Shown: piece after piece, positions 45,787-55,244 of the stretch | Layout: every line of letters begins with the position of its first letter | How positions within the stretch are numbered: position 1 is the first letter of the stretch | Assembly: GCF_001185345.1 (NCBI RefSeq) | Contig: NZ_KQ236744.1 | Span: 506,089-570,088 of the forward strand | DNA: 64,000 bases | Reading direction: 5' to 3' | From: Dorea sp. D27 | GTDB taxonomy: Bacteria; Bacillota; Clostridia; Lachnospirales; Lachnospiraceae | Notes under the pieces: model-generated | Database searches by the model: none | What the model saw: the letters and a program-made list of their open reading frames with translations, nothing else | What the model was told of the DNA's origin: nothing | Translations under genes and position numbers: made by a program

Positions 45787-45978
45787 AACCGCGCCAGATT
45801 TGCCTTCTCATGTTTGTTTTATAAAGAAAAACGAGCATCATATAACTTCTTTATTGTTAAACAAAAACAAAATATAGAAAAATAAAACTTTTTTATAAAA
45901 TATTGAACCTCGCCGGGAGTGTGCTCTGTAATAGAATTAGACCAGACAGAGGAAATTAGTAAGAAAGGAGCGAGGACT
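45787..45978 (+). promoter_or_regulatory. Promoter region of transporter operon 3
   Basis: AT-rich gap between divergent genes. TTGTTAAACAA near 45,850 is a near-palindrome, and TATAAAATATTG near 45,894 could hold the -10, but spacing does not give a convincing pair. No riboswitch fold was recognised. The start of the ATPase uses AAAGGAG at 45,964. Confidence 0.35.
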
Positions 45979-47460
45979 TTGAATTTATTGGAAATGAAGG
46001 GAATCGAAAAGAGCTTTAACACTGTCAAGGTGCTGCACGGAGTAGATTTTATCTTGAGAAAAGGAACGGTCCACGCGCTGATGGGGGAAAATGGCGCAGG
46101 CAAGTCTACCTTGATGAAGGTCCTGGCGGGAATCCATAAATGCGACGCGGGAACGGTCACGGTAAAGGAGAAGCAGGTTGACATCCAGTCGCCGAAACAT
46201 TCTCAGGCACTCGGTATCGCCATGATCCACCAGGAACTGTCTCCGGTTCCGGAGATGACCGTGGCGGAAAATATCTATCTGGGCAGGGAGCCGGGCGGGA
46301 GACTGTTCGTCGATTATGCCCGGATGTACCGGCAGACGGAAGAACTGCTTGAAAGCATGAAGGTACATATAAGCCCGAAAGCGAAAGTAGGTGAGCTTAA
46401 GGTAGCAGACCAGCAGCTGGTTGAGATTGCAAAAGCGATATCCCTGAACGCGGAAATTATCATCATGGATGAACCGACATCAGCTATCACGGATAAGGAG
46501 GTCGACAACCTGTTTTCCATTATCCGTGATTTAAAGGAGCAGGGAAAAGGAATTATTTATATCTCGCACAAGATGGATGAGATATTTCAGATATCAGACG
46601 ATATTACCGTACTGCGTGACGGCCAGTATGTAAATACGTGGAAGGCAGATGACATCGACAACAGCATATTGATAAAGAATATGGTCGGACGTGAGCTTAC
46701 AGAGATATTTCCCAAATCGGAAGTTCCCATATCTGACACGATACTGGAAGTCAAGAACTTTACCCTTGGCGATAAGTTCCAGGATATCAGCTTCCAGGTG
46801 AATCGGGGGGAGATCTACGGTATCGCGGGGCTCGTCGGGGCAGGAAGGACAGAGCTTATGCATGCGCTGTTCGGACTGGACAGACGGGACGGTGGAGAGG
46901 TCATATTTGACGGAAAGCCGCTGGATATCAGGAAGCCGAAGGACGCAATCCGCGAGGGGATAGCATATGTGACGGAGGACAGGAAACAGGAAGGGCTCGT
47001 CCTCGAGATGAGCGTTGGACAGAATATATCGCTTGCGTCAATGAAGGAACTGAGCCGGGGACTTTTCATCAATGAGAAAGAAGAGAGCAGCCTTGTAAAA
47101 GATGAGATAGAGCGGCTGCGCATCAGGCTGCACAGCCCGAGGCAGCTTGTAAAGTCACTGTCAGGAGGCAACCAGCAGAAGGTGGTCCTCTCTAAATGGA
47201 TGATCAAGAATCCGAAGCTCCTTATACTGGATGAGCCTACGAGGGGCATAGACGTAGGGGCGAAGTCTGAGATATATAAGCTGATGTGTGAATATGCGGC
47301 GAAAGGGAATGCGATTATCATGATCTCTTCCGAGATGCCGGAAGTCATGGGCATGGCAGACAGAATGCTTGTGCTGAGCAACGGAAAGGTCGGCGGGGAG
47401 CTGAAGCGAAGCGAGTTTGCACAGGAAAGCATTATGAAGATGGCAGTATCACACATATAA
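45979..47460 (+). CDS. CUT2 sugar ABC transporter, tandem ATPase (transporter 3)
   Basis: 493 residues from a TTG at 45,979, eight bases after AAAGGAG; the next in-frame ATG (45,994) would leave a poor ribosome site. Half 1: GENGAGKST, VADQQLVEIAKAI, IIIMDEPTSAI. Half 2: GLVGAGRTE, LSGGNQQK, LILDEPTRGIDVG. The gene order ATPase-permease-binding protein is the same as in transporter 1 at 5.4 kb. It supplies energy for sugar import feeding the SDR and DhaK/DhaL downstream. Confidence 0.92.
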   Translation: MNLLEMKGIEKSFNTVKVLHGVDFILRKGTVHALMGENGAGKSTLMKVLAGIHKCDAGTVTVKEKQVDIQSPKHSQALGIAMIHQELSPVPEMTVAENIYLGREPGGRLFVDYARMYRQTEELLESMKVHISPKAKVGELKVADQQLVEIAKAISLNAEIIIMDEPTSAITDKEVDNLFSIIRDLKEQGKGIIYISHKMDEIFQISDDITVLRDGQYVNTWKADDIDNSILIKNMVGRELTEIFPKSEVPISDTILEVKNFTLGDKFQDISFQVNRGEIYGIAGLVGAGRTELMHALFGLDRRDGGEVIFDGKPLDIRKPKDAIREGIAYVTEDRKQEGLVLEMSVGQNISLASMKELSRGLFINEKEESSLVKDEIERLRIRLHSPRQLVKSLSGGNQQKVVLSKWMIKNPKLLILDEPTRGIDVGAKSEIYKLMCEYAAKGNAIIMISSEMPEVMGMADRMLVLSNGKVGGELKRSEFAQESIMKMAVSHI

Positions 47461-47477
47461 GGGAGGAAGAGAGAACT

Positions 47478-48437
47478 ATGGGAAAGAGTAAGAGCAAACA
47501 ATTCAACATAAAAGAATTTCTGGCAAAGTATGGTGTTATACTCGGCCTGGTCGTCATCATGATCTTCTTTACAGTAATGAAGGCCAGATTCCTGACGGTA
47601 ACAAACATGCTCAACATGCTGCGCCAGGCATCGATCAACGGTCTGCTGGCAATTGGGATGACTTTTGTCGTGCTGACCGGGGGGATTGACCTGTCAGTCG
47701 GCTCTGCGGTAGGGGCTGCCGGGATGTACTGTGCGCTTGTGGCGAGGACAGAGACCGGAATGCCATGGTATGTGGCGCTTCTCACCGGTCTCGCCATCGG
47801 ACTTCTCATCGGTACGATAAACGGCGTCGTCATCGCATATCTGAGAGTACCGGCCTTTATAGCCACCTTGGGAATGCTGAGTATTGCCAGGGGGATAACA
47901 TTTATGGCCAGCGATGCGAAGCCGATTCCGGGACTGAGCAAAGAGTTCCTCGTAGTCGGGGGCGGAAGCGCAGGAATCATACCGATTCCGGTTTTGATAT
48001 TGATAGGTGTATTGATTGTATGTTATATCATACTGTATAAGACGAGATACGGACGGTACGTGTTTGCGACCGGGGGTAATGCAACATCGGCGAGGGTATC
48101 CGGTATCAATATCAAGATGGTCATATGTTCCGTGTATATGATATCCGGCCTTCTGGCCGGACTGGCCGGTGTAATCCTGACTTCCCGTGTCACATCCGGA
48201 ATCTCGCAGAATGGCGACGGGTACGAAGTGGATGCCATCGCGGCGGCAGTCATAGGCGGCAACAGCCTGTCGGGAGGACGCGGCCGGCTCTGGGGAACAG
48301 TCGTAGGCTTCCTGATCATGGGCGTGATGAACAACGGGCTTGATATGATGGCAGTGTCTTCCTACTGGCAGCTCGTTATAAAAGGAATCATCATCATCGG
48401 CGCAGTCATGCTTGATTCCCTCACCGAGTCAAGATAG
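47478..48437 (+). CDS. CUT2 sugar ABC transporter permease (transporter 3)
   Basis: 319 residues with multiple transmembrane segments, LTGGIDLSVGSAVG and the docking loop GGNSLSGGRGRLWGT, nearly the same as in the permease at 6,948. GGAGG precedes the ATG, 17 bases after the ATPase. It is intact, unlike the permease of transporter 4. Confidence 0.94.
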   Translation: MGKSKSKQFNIKEFLAKYGVILGLVVIMIFFTVMKARFLTVTNMLNMLRQASINGLLAIGMTFVVLTGGIDLSVGSAVGAAGMYCALVARTETGMPWYVALLTGLAIGLLIGTINGVVIAYLRVPAFIATLGMLSIARGITFMASDAKPIPGLSKEFLVVGGGSAGIIPIPVLILIGVLIVCYIILYKTRYGRYVFATGGNATSARVSGINIKMVICSVYMISGLLAGLAGVILTSRVTSGISQNGDGYEVDAIAAAVIGGNSLSGGRGRLWGTVVGFLIMGVMNNGLDMMAVSSYWQLVIKGIIIIGAVMLDSLTESR

Positions 48438-48523
48438 ACGGACCGGAACTGGTGAAGGGAGCGTGCAGGGTAATAAAAGTGCAGAAGCATTTTTATATAA
48501 ACAGAAAACAAGGAGGAAAAGAG

Positions 48524-49492
48524 ATGAAGAAAAAGTTATTAAGCGTACTGCTGTGCCTGAGCCTGGCGGCCGGACTGGCTGTAGGGTGTGGAGCCGCTGA
48601 CAAGGAGGCCAAAAAGGAGAAGTCCGATTCTGAAGATTCCGGCAAAAAGGTAAAAATCGGTATGACGCTCTACAGCCTGAAAAATGAGTACACGGTGCGT
48701 CTGGCCAATGCCGCGGAGGACGAGGCGGAAAAGCTCGGCATCGAACTGACGGTGTACGACGGCAACTATGATGCGAGTACGCAGATAAGCCAGGTCGAGA
48801 CGATGATAGCAGACGGATGTGACGGTATCATATTGAACCCTCAGGATGCAGAAGCTTGTTCCCCGTGCGTAGACAAGGCGGTGGAGGCAGGGATACCGAT
48901 TGTCGGAGTCAATACGCGGGTAAAGAACGACAAGCTGACGAGCTATGTAGGTTCGGAAGACGTGAAAGCCGGAGAGATGGAGACACAGGCACTTCTTGAT
49001 AAGGTCGGAACGGACGCCAAGATAGTCATAATCGAAGGGCCGATGGGCCAGTCTGCACAGATTGAGCGGCGGGAAGGTATCCAGAACATTCTTGACAAGA
49101 ACCCGGGCGTAGAGGTGCTGGCAGAAAAGACGGCCAACTGGTCCCGTTCAGAAGCCATGACGGTTATGGAGACGTGGCTGCAGGCATTTGACGAGATAGA
49201 CGGTATCATCGGGGAAAACGATGAGATGGCACTCGGAGCAAGAGAGGCCGTGAAGGCCGCGAACAAAGATATTCCGGCGGTAGGTGTAGATGGTATTACG
49301 GATGCGCTTGACGCGGTAGAAAGCGGCAATATGGTCGTATCCATCTTCCAGAATGCGGACGGGCAGGCAAGAAAGGCAGTCCAGGTGCTGCTCGATGCTG
49401 TAAATGGCAAAGAGGTGGATGAGAACTACTGGATTGACTTTGAGGAGGTCAATAAAGACAACGTGGCAGATTTCAGAGAAAGAGCTCAATAA
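48524..49492 (+). CDS. Sugar-binding lipoprotein of transporter 3
   Basis: 322 residues from the ATG at 48,524 with AAGGAGG upstream; the open frame extends further 5' but without a ribosome site or signal sequence. Lipobox AVGC ends the signal peptide. The type 1 binding domain shares EGPMGQSAQIERREG and KTANWSRSEA with the binding protein at 7,913, so ligands may be related. Confidence 0.94.
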   Translation: MKKKLLSVLLCLSLAAGLAVGCGAADKEAKKEKSDSEDSGKKVKIGMTLYSLKNEYTVRLANAAEDEAEKLGIELTVYDGNYDASTQISQVETMIADGCDGIILNPQDAEACSPCVDKAVEAGIPIVGVNTRVKNDKLTSYVGSEDVKAGEMETQALLDKVGTDAKIVIIEGPMGQSAQIERREGIQNILDKNPGVEVLAEKTANWSRSEAMTVMETWLQAFDEIDGIIGENDEMALGAREAVKAANKDIPAVGVDGITDALDAVESGNMVVSIFQNADGQARKAVQVLLDAVNGKEVDENYWIDFEEVNKDNVADFRERAQ

Positions 49493-49502
49493 TTATGTAA
49501 AA

Positions 49503-49532
49503 GCCGGGACATCCTGAGCAGGGTTTCCCGGC
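49503..49532 (+). repeat. Stem-loop between binding protein and SDR gene
   Basis: GCCGGGA (49503-49509) pairs with TCCCGGC (49526-49532). There is no T tract. It may stabilise the upstream mRNA or tune expression of the SDR-DhaK-DhaL part. Confidence 0.5.
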
Positions 49533-49556
49533 ACGAAAGGGTAAGGAGGACAAATC

Positions 49557-50324
49557 ATGTTAAAGTATTACGGAGCAGATGCGGACTTTTCATTAGAGGG
49601 GAAAACGGCGGTCATCACAGGAGGCGCTGCAGGAATCGGATACGCCACGGCACAGTTCTTTGCCAGGAAGGGCGTGAAGATATGTTTGGCAGATTTGAAT
49701 CCTGATGTGGACAGCATTGCAAAGGAGCTAGAGCCAGAAGCCATCGGCGTGGCCGGAGACGCCACAGATGAATCCTACAGGGCGAAAGTGCTTGAAGAAG
49801 CGGTAAAAGCGTTCGGGCAGGTCGATATACTTGTCAACTGTGCAGGAATCGTTGCGCTTGAAAAAGCGGAACTTATAAGTGAGGCAGACTGGGACCGCAC
49901 GATGAACGTAAACTTGAAGGCATCTTTTATGATGGCCCAGATGATGGGAAAATATTTTATTGATAATGATGTGAACGGGTGCATCGTGAATATGGCATCT
50001 CAGGCAGGCGTAATCGCACTCGACAAGCATGTGGCCTACTGTGCTTCCAAGGGAGCGATTATAGCAATGACGAAAGTGATGGCCTATGAATGGGGCAGAT
50101 ACGGAATACGCGTCAACGCGGTATCCCCGACAGTTGTACTGACAGAACTGGGACATAAGGCATGGGATGGCCCGGCGGGTGATGCTTTCAAAAAAGAAAT
50201 GCCTTCCGAACGTTTTGCCGAACCAGATGAGATTGCAGGTGCAATCGGATTTTTGTGCAGCGGGGCAGCAGCGATGATTACGGGACACAACCTGTTGATT
50301 GACGGCGGATATACGATTAAATAG
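49557..50324 (+). CDS. Short-chain dehydrogenase/reductase (polyol or sugar)
   Basis: 255 residues, classical SDR. The cofactor loop is TGGAAGIGYATA, followed by LADLN with an acidic residue that favours NAD. NCAG, then Ser in MASQAG and the Tyr-x-x-x-Lys of AYCASKG, complete the active site. It ends in a Gly-rich IDGGYTIK tail. It should oxidise an imported polyol or sugar, giving a ketose for the DhaK/DhaL pair next door. AAGGAGG precedes the ATG. Confidence 0.93.
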   Translation: MLKYYGADADFSLEGKTAVITGGAAGIGYATAQFFARKGVKICLADLNPDVDSIAKELEPEAIGVAGDATDESYRAKVLEEAVKAFGQVDILVNCAGIVALEKAELISEADWDRTMNVNLKASFMMAQMMGKYFIDNDVNGCIVNMASQAGVIALDKHVAYCASKGAIIAMTKVMAYEWGRYGIRVNAVSPTVVLTELGHKAWDGPAGDAFKKEMPSERFAEPDEIAGAIGFLCSGAAAMITGHNLLIDGGYTIK

Positions 50325-50355
50325 ACAGAACATAATAATTTGAAGGAGGCGGCAT

Positions 50356-51351
50356 ATGCAGAGAATATTAAATAATCCGGATGATATCGTAGATGAGATG
50401 CTGAAAGGATTTCTGAAAGTACATTCTGATATCGTGGAGGCGGCTGATAATCCGAGAGTCATAAAGGCAAAAGGTATTCCAGAAGGAAAAGTGGGCGTTG
50501 TTACGGGCGGGGGCTCAGGCCACAAGCCTGCTTTCATCGGCTATGTGGGCAGAAACCTCTGCGACGCGGCAGCAGTAGGGGAGATATGCTCCTCTCCGAC
50601 AGCGGCGGCATTTCTGGATGCCTGCAAGGAAGCAGACCAGGGCCAGGGCGTTGCTTGTCTGTACGGCAATTATTCCGGCGACAATATGAATGTCAAGATG
50701 GCGGTGAAGATGGCAAAAAAGGCCGGGATAACCGTCAAGACGGTCGTTGCAAATGACGACGTGGCGTCTGCGCCAAAGGATCAGCGGGAAAAGAGAAGGG
50801 GCGTGGCAGGCGAAGTACTCATGTGGAAGGCGGGGGGTGCTAAAGCGGCAATGGGCGGCAGCCTGGATGAAGTCATAGCGGCAGCCCAGAAGGCCATCGA
50901 CAATACGAGAAGCGTCGGTATCGGGCTGACACCTTGCACGCTGCCGGCAGTGGGGCATCCGAACTTCGAGATTAAGGACGGTACGATGGAAGTAGGTATC
51001 GGGCATCACGGAGAACCGGGCATAGAGGTGTGTCCCCTCGAATCAGCCGCCCAGATGGCAAAGCGCATGACGGATGTCGTACTGCCCGATTATCCATTTG
51101 AAGAAGGGGACGAAGTGGCAGTGCTCGTCTCTGGCCTTGGTGCGACACCGGTGATGGAATTATACGTACTGTATGATGAGATTGACAGAATCTTAAGTGA
51201 AAAGGGCATCCTGACATATAAGGCTTATGTCGGGAACTATTTTACATCGCTCGAGATGATGGGCGCAACGCTCACGGTCATGAAACTGGATGATGAACTG
51301 AAGGAACTGATTGACATGCCGGCGGAAAGCATGGGGTTAAAACAGTTCTGA
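50356..51351 (+). CDS. dhaK: Dihydroxyacetone kinase subunit DhaK
   Basis: 331 residues, the normal length for free-standing DhaK. It has GGGSGHKP with His56, SGDN with Asp109 and substrate-binding His218 in GIGHHGEPG. The residue after the conserved His is Lys where most DhaK proteins have Glu. GAAGGAGG precedes the ATG. It works with DhaL, encoded 29 bases downstream. No DhaM is present, so either the phosphate donor is ATP or DhaM is encoded elsewhere. The ketose could be dihydroxyacetone or a related one. Confidence 0.92.
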   Translation: MQRILNNPDDIVDEMLKGFLKVHSDIVEAADNPRVIKAKGIPEGKVGVVTGGGSGHKPAFIGYVGRNLCDAAAVGEICSSPTAAAFLDACKEADQGQGVACLYGNYSGDNMNVKMAVKMAKKAGITVKTVVANDDVASAPKDQREKRRGVAGEVLMWKAGGAKAAMGGSLDEVIAAAQKAIDNTRSVGIGLTPCTLPAVGHPNFEIKDGTMEVGIGHHGEPGIEVCPLESAAQMAKRMTDVVLPDYPFEEGDEVAVLVSGLGATPVMELYVLYDEIDRILSEKGILTYKAYVGNYFTSLEMMGATLTVMKLDDELKELIDMPAESMGLKQF

Positions 51352-51380
51352 TATGATAGAATGCTGCTGGGAGGGAACGT

Positions 51381-52019
51381 ATGGACGGATTTAAAAATGC
51401 AGCCGGAAAACCGGTGCTGCTCAAAATGGTGAAAGGTATCCAGGACAACAAAGCATATCTCGGAGAAGTGGATGGCCTGATTGGAGACGGGGACCACGGG
51501 ATGAATATGAACAAAGGCTTCACCGTGTTCGAGACTAGATTCAAAGAAAAAGACATCAGCTTCACCGAAGGGCTTGATGAACTCGGCATGATACTGCTGA
51601 ATGAGATAGGCGGATCTATGGGCCCGATTTATGGGACCATTTTTATGGATATGGCTGAAGCGGGGGAAGATTTTGACGAGATAGGTCCGGCTGAATTCGC
51701 AGATATGCTGGAAGCAGGGCTTTCAGGCTTGTATGGCATCGTGGAGGCAAAGGCAGGAGACAAGACGCTCGTGGACACGCTTGCGCCGGCGGCAGATACG
51801 GTCAGAGACGGAGCCGCGTCAGGAGACGGGTTTGCCGAAACGCTCGATAAGATGAAATCCGCAGCAAAAGCAGGGCGGGACTCCACGAAAGACATGGTGG
51901 CTAAGTTCGGACGATCCAGCCGCCTGGGAGAACGGTCACGTGGGGTGCTCGATGCCGGTGCCGCGTCATGCTGCATCATCCTGGAAGCGATGGCGGATGG
52001 GATAAAAGAACTGCTCTAG
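51381..52019 (+). CDS. dhaL: Dihydroxyacetone kinase subunit DhaL
   Basis: 212 residues. The nucleotide-binding loop IGDGDHGMNMNKGF supplies the Asp residues that hold Mg-ADP. GGSMGPIYG and GDKTLVDTL are further family motifs, and the C-terminus carries the conserved RGVLDAGAASCCIIL barrel helix. It is a separate gene here, unlike the fusions at 10,131 and 35,221. It ends cassette 3. Confidence 0.92.
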   Translation: MDGFKNAAGKPVLLKMVKGIQDNKAYLGEVDGLIGDGDHGMNMNKGFTVFETRFKEKDISFTEGLDELGMILLNEIGGSMGPIYGTIFMDMAEAGEDFDEIGPAEFADMLEAGLSGLYGIVEAKAGDKTLVDTLAPAADTVRDGAASGDGFAETLDKMKSAAKAGRDSTKDMVAKFGRSSRLGERSRGVLDAGAASCCIILEAMADGIKELL

Positions 52020-52046
52020 GGACAGCTTTAATCTATTTCAGACAAA

Positions 52047-52094
52047 AGAGGGCATCGCAGAACCATCATATAAATTGATGAAGCGATACCCTCT
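52047..52094 (-). terminator. Stem-loop between convergent dhaL and cyclase genes
   Basis: AGAGGGCATCGC (52047-52058) pairs with GCGATACCCTCT (52083-52094) with one mismatch. Reading on the minus strand, CTTTTGTC follows, so it best serves the cyclase operon. Confidence 0.6.
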
Positions 52095-52119
52095 GCCCGA
52101 TGATGGGCGCATTATGCCT

Positions 52120-52806
52120 TTATACGATTCCCCCGTCATTGACAGCGATTATCCTGCAGGGGCAGGCCTCGATACCGACTATCTTCAGCGGCAGCATAAA
52201 TATGAGAGCGCGGCCGCCCTCTATCTTGTCGAGATTCGTAAGAGACTCGACCATGGCAAGATTATGGCGAAACGCAAGGTTGTGGTTCGGCTGGTCCGGG
52301 ACGTTGAAATTCTCCAGCGAGGTCGCGTCAGTTCCGATGGCTTTGATTTTCTTTTCCGTTATGAGCCATTCCATGGCATCACACGCTACGTAAGGATACG
52401 GTTCCCAGTCTTCGGTGCGCCAGTTCTTATCGAGATCCGTGTGGAGGAATACGATATCTCCTTCCTGAATCTTGTCCCCATATGCCTGGAATTCCTCAAG
52501 AGACATGCAGTCGCCGGCTTTCTTATCGGTGAAGTCCAGGACGACAGCTTCTCCTATCAGGCTTGTCAGAGGAAAGGCAGCTGCATCCAAGCCGCCTTCT
52601 ACATGGTGGAGCGGGAATTCTACATGGGTGCCGCAGTGGGTAGAGAAGTTCACGTCACCGGACACGTACCAGGTGCCGGGGCTGTGAGGTTCGCCCCGCT
52701 CTCCAAGGATGTCCACATCATATACCCATGTCTGTAGGTTAAAAGGTTCTTCCCTTGGTATCATTCGGTGGCTCAGTTCCACTACTTTGCTGAAATCTAC
52801 TTTCAT
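52120..52806 (-). CDS. Cyclase-family (kynurenine formamidase-like) metal hydrolase
   Basis: 228 residues. The family motif HxGTHxDxPxH appears as HCGTHVEFPLHH, with Glu in place of the usual Asp metal ligand. The later HDL-like region (FLHTDLDKNW) is present. Members hydrolyse N-formyl or cyclic amide bonds with zinc or manganese. As the last gene of a minus-strand operon with FGGY kinase and split transketolase it may hydrolyse a lactone-like or cyclic sugar derivative, but this is a guess. AAAGGAG lies upstream of the ATG. Confidence 0.82.
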   Translation of the reverse strand: MKVDFSKVVELSHRMIPREEPFNLQTWVYDVDILGERGEPHSPGTWYVSGDVNFSTHCGTHVEFPLHHVEGGLDAAAFPLTSLIGEAVVLDFTDKKAGDCMSLEEFQAYGDKIQEGDIVFLHTDLDKNWRTEDWEPYPYVACDAMEWLITEKKIKAIGTDATSLENFNVPDQPNHNLAFRHNLAMVESLTNLDKIEGGRALIFMLPLKIVGIEACPCRIIAVNDGGIV

Positions 52807-52863
52807 AATATTTTCTCCTTTTTCACTGTCTGGTTCATATACATATCATTTCGCGATAGCAGA

Positions 52864-54390
52864 TTACTTCCGGAGCATGTCTGCACGTTTCTTCATGGTC
52901 CCCTTCAATTCATTGTACAGCTCTTTGTAAAGGGCAAAGTACCGTCCATACTGTTCGTGATGTAACAGATTGGGAAGGATAGGTTCGCCCATGGCAATCC
53001 AGCTTTCGATTGTACTGTAATCACTAATATGGCCAGATCCCATGGCCGCCAGGAAGGCGTCGCCGAGAGGAGCCTCGGCATCTTGTACAGGTGTGCACAC
53101 GGGAAGGCCGGTGACGTCAGCAAATATCTCTTTCCACAGGGAGGAACGTGACCCGCCGCCCACGAGCACTATCCTGCTGATTCCGGACGTGGAATCTGTC
53201 ATGCACTCCATAATGTGCCTGAGTGCATACGCCACTGATTCTAAAACGGCCCGGTAAATGTGAGCCCTCGTATGCGAGAGGCTGAGGCCGAACAGTACCC
53301 CTGTGGCATTTTCATCCCAGATAGGTGTCCGCTCTCCCATGAAGTACGGGAGAGCGATAAGCCCTTCGGAACCGGGTCCTGTCCCCATGTCCCGGACTTC
53401 CTTTTCCAGTAGGTCATAAGCGGAGGAAGAGTCCTGGCCGAGAAAATTCTGGGCAAACCATCTGGGAAGCGCACCCGCAGTGGAAGCACCGCCGTACGTA
53501 TAGGTCATAGAGTCAGGCTCTGCACAGTAGGGCATGGAAATGAGTTCCGGATTATCTGGCGTTCCACGGTGTACAAAGCCCCAGTTCAAGGAGGTTCCCA
53601 ATACCGCGGCATTATCTCCGGGACTGACGATTCCGGCGCTGAGCATAGAAGCAATACAGTCAACCGTACCTGCGCAGAAGGGGACGGGGTGTCCGATTCC
53701 AAGCTTTTCCTGATACTCTTTATTGAGTGTTCCAATTATTTCCGCCGGCTTATAAAATCTGGGAGGAAGGGCCTCATAAGGGATTCCCAGTTTACAGCAC
53801 ATATCTATAGACCAGGTATGTCCTGCATAGTCATAGATGCCGCCCACGTTCCCGGCGGAACAGTAATCAACCGTCATTTCCCCGGTCATCTTGCAGATGA
53901 TATAACTGTGGATAGGAAGGATGTGCCGGATTCTGGACCAGGCGGAAGGCTCGTTTTTCCGAACCCAGAGCAGCTTTGCATATCCGAAATAGGAATCTAT
54001 GCCATTGCCTGACACGCGGAAAATATCATTTTCTCCGATTGTTTCCCTGAGCTCCCTGCTTTCCGTCTCTGCCCGGCGGTCCATCCAGATGATGGATGGG
54101 CGTACAGGGACCATATTCTCATCGCACATGGCACCGGTCCCTCCGTACAGGGCACTGACGCAGACGGCTTCAATGCTGTCCGAAGGGGAGAGATTCTCCG
54201 AAATGTTACGGATTGCCGACACGGCGGCATCGAGCCACACGTCAGGATGCTGCTCGGCCCAGTTGCTGCGGGGCTTGCCCAGGCCATAGGAAACAGATGC
54301 CTGTGCATGGATGGTGCCGTGTACATCGGCGGCCACTGCTTTGGTACTTGATGTGCCTATATCACATCCGATAAATAGGTGTCTTTCCAT
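52864..54390 (-). CDS. FGGY-family carbohydrate kinase (xylulokinase-like)
   Basis: 508 residues from the ATG at 54,390, eight bases after AGGAGGAG. It has the N-terminal phosphate loop GCDIGTSSTKAVAAD, the catalytic-region Asp in FCAGTVDCIAS, and the C-terminal adenosine motif VLVGGGSRSSLWKEI. It phosphorylates a pentulose or other sugar with ATP. Xylulokinase activity would supply xylulose 5-phosphate, a natural partner of the transketolase encoded upstream in the same operon. Confidence 0.9.
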   Translation of the reverse strand: MERHLFIGCDIGTSSTKAVAADVHGTIHAQASVSYGLGKPRSNWAEQHPDVWLDAAVSAIRNISENLSPSDSIEAVCVSALYGGTGAMCDENMVPVRPSIIWMDRRAETESRELRETIGENDIFRVSGNGIDSYFGYAKLLWVRKNEPSAWSRIRHILPIHSYIICKMTGEMTVDYCSAGNVGGIYDYAGHTWSIDMCCKLGIPYEALPPRFYKPAEIIGTLNKEYQEKLGIGHPVPFCAGTVDCIASMLSAGIVSPGDNAAVLGTSLNWGFVHRGTPDNPELISMPYCAEPDSMTYTYGGASTAGALPRWFAQNFLGQDSSSAYDLLEKEVRDMGTGPGSEGLIALPYFMGERTPIWDENATGVLFGLSLSHTRAHIYRAVLESVAYALRHIMECMTDSTSGISRIVLVGGGSRSSLWKEIFADVTGLPVCTPVQDAEAPLGDAFLAAMGSGHISDYSTIESWIAMGEPILPNLLHHEQYGRYFALYKELYNELKGTMKKRADMLRK

Positions 54391-54404
54391 ATCTTCTCCT
54401 CCTG

Positions 54405-55235
54405 TCACAGCGCCGCTTCTTTCAATTCTTGCATCCCGATCCGGTATTCTTCTTCCGAAGGGGTCTTCCCGTGGAATGCGACCACATGCTCCATGAATGA
54501 GATGCCTTTGCCTTTGACCGTATGGGCAATGATGGCAGTCGGCTGTCCCTTGCGGCTGCGAGCGGCATCGAGCGCTCCGAAGATGGCGTTGAAATCATGT
54601 CCGTCAATCTCGAGCGTGTGCCAGCCGAATGCCTCCCATTTTGCTTTTATGTCAAGCATGTTTTTCACGTTCTTTGTAGACGCGTCATTCTGCAGACCGT
54701 TGACGTCGATGAGCGCTGTCAGGTTATCGAGATAGTAATGAGCCGCCGTGGCCGCAGCTTCCCATATCTGGCCTTCGTTCAGCTCACCGTCCCCAATCAT
54801 ACAATATACGCGGCCACGGCGCCCCTCGTAACGGTTGGCCAGTGCCATGCCGTTGGCGGCGGAAAGTCCGATTCCGAGAGAGCCGCTTGTCATCTCCACA
54901 CCCGGAGTCTTCTTCATGTCCGGGTGCCCCTGCAGCATACAGTCGATTCGCCGGAAGGAAGTGAGAAGCTTTTCCTTTGGGAAGAAGCCGGCGTTTGCAA
55001 GAGTGGCATAGAGCGCCGGGGCAGTGTGGCCTTTAGAGAGGACAAAGCGGTCCCGCTCAGGGTCGTCCGGCACTGCCGGATCGTAACGCATTTCGTCAAA
55101 GTAGAGGGCGGTCAGCATTTCTACCATAGAGAAAGAGCCGCCGAGATGACCGGAACGGATATTGAAAACCATCTCTAAAATGTCTCTGCGTATGATATTT
55201 GCTTTTGTTTTAAGTTCGTTTATATCTCTGGACAT
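54405..55235 (-). CDS. Transketolase, N-terminal (TPP-binding) subunit, copy 1
   Basis: 276 residues. The thiamine-diphosphate motif is GDGELNEGQIWEAAA followed about 25 residues later by Asn in DVNGLQN. GHLGGSFSMVEML and SKGHTAPALYA are early family motifs. It needs the C-terminal subunit encoded just upstream. GGAGG serves the second of two adjacent ATGs. In most bacteria with split transketolase the N subunit comes first; here the C subunit is first. Confidence 0.92.
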   Translation of the reverse strand: MSRDINELKTKANIIRRDILEMVFNIRSGHLGGSFSMVEMLTALYFDEMRYDPAVPDDPERDRFVLSKGHTAPALYATLANAGFFPKEKLLTSFRRIDCMLQGHPDMKKTPGVEMTSGSLGIGLSAANGMALANRYEGRRGRVYCMIGDGELNEGQIWEAAATAAHYYLDNLTALIDVNGLQNDASTKNVKNMLDIKAKWEAFGWHTLEIDGHDFNAIFGALDAARSRKGQPTAIIAHTVKGKGISFMEHVVAFHGKTPSEEEYRIGMQELKEAAL

Positions 55236-55244
55236 CATAACCTC

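Noticed and set aside
52075..52737. Plus-strand open frame of 220 residues after dhaL
   Set aside because: It lies wholly opposite the cyclase-family gene, which has clear motifs and a ribosome site; the plus frame has neither.
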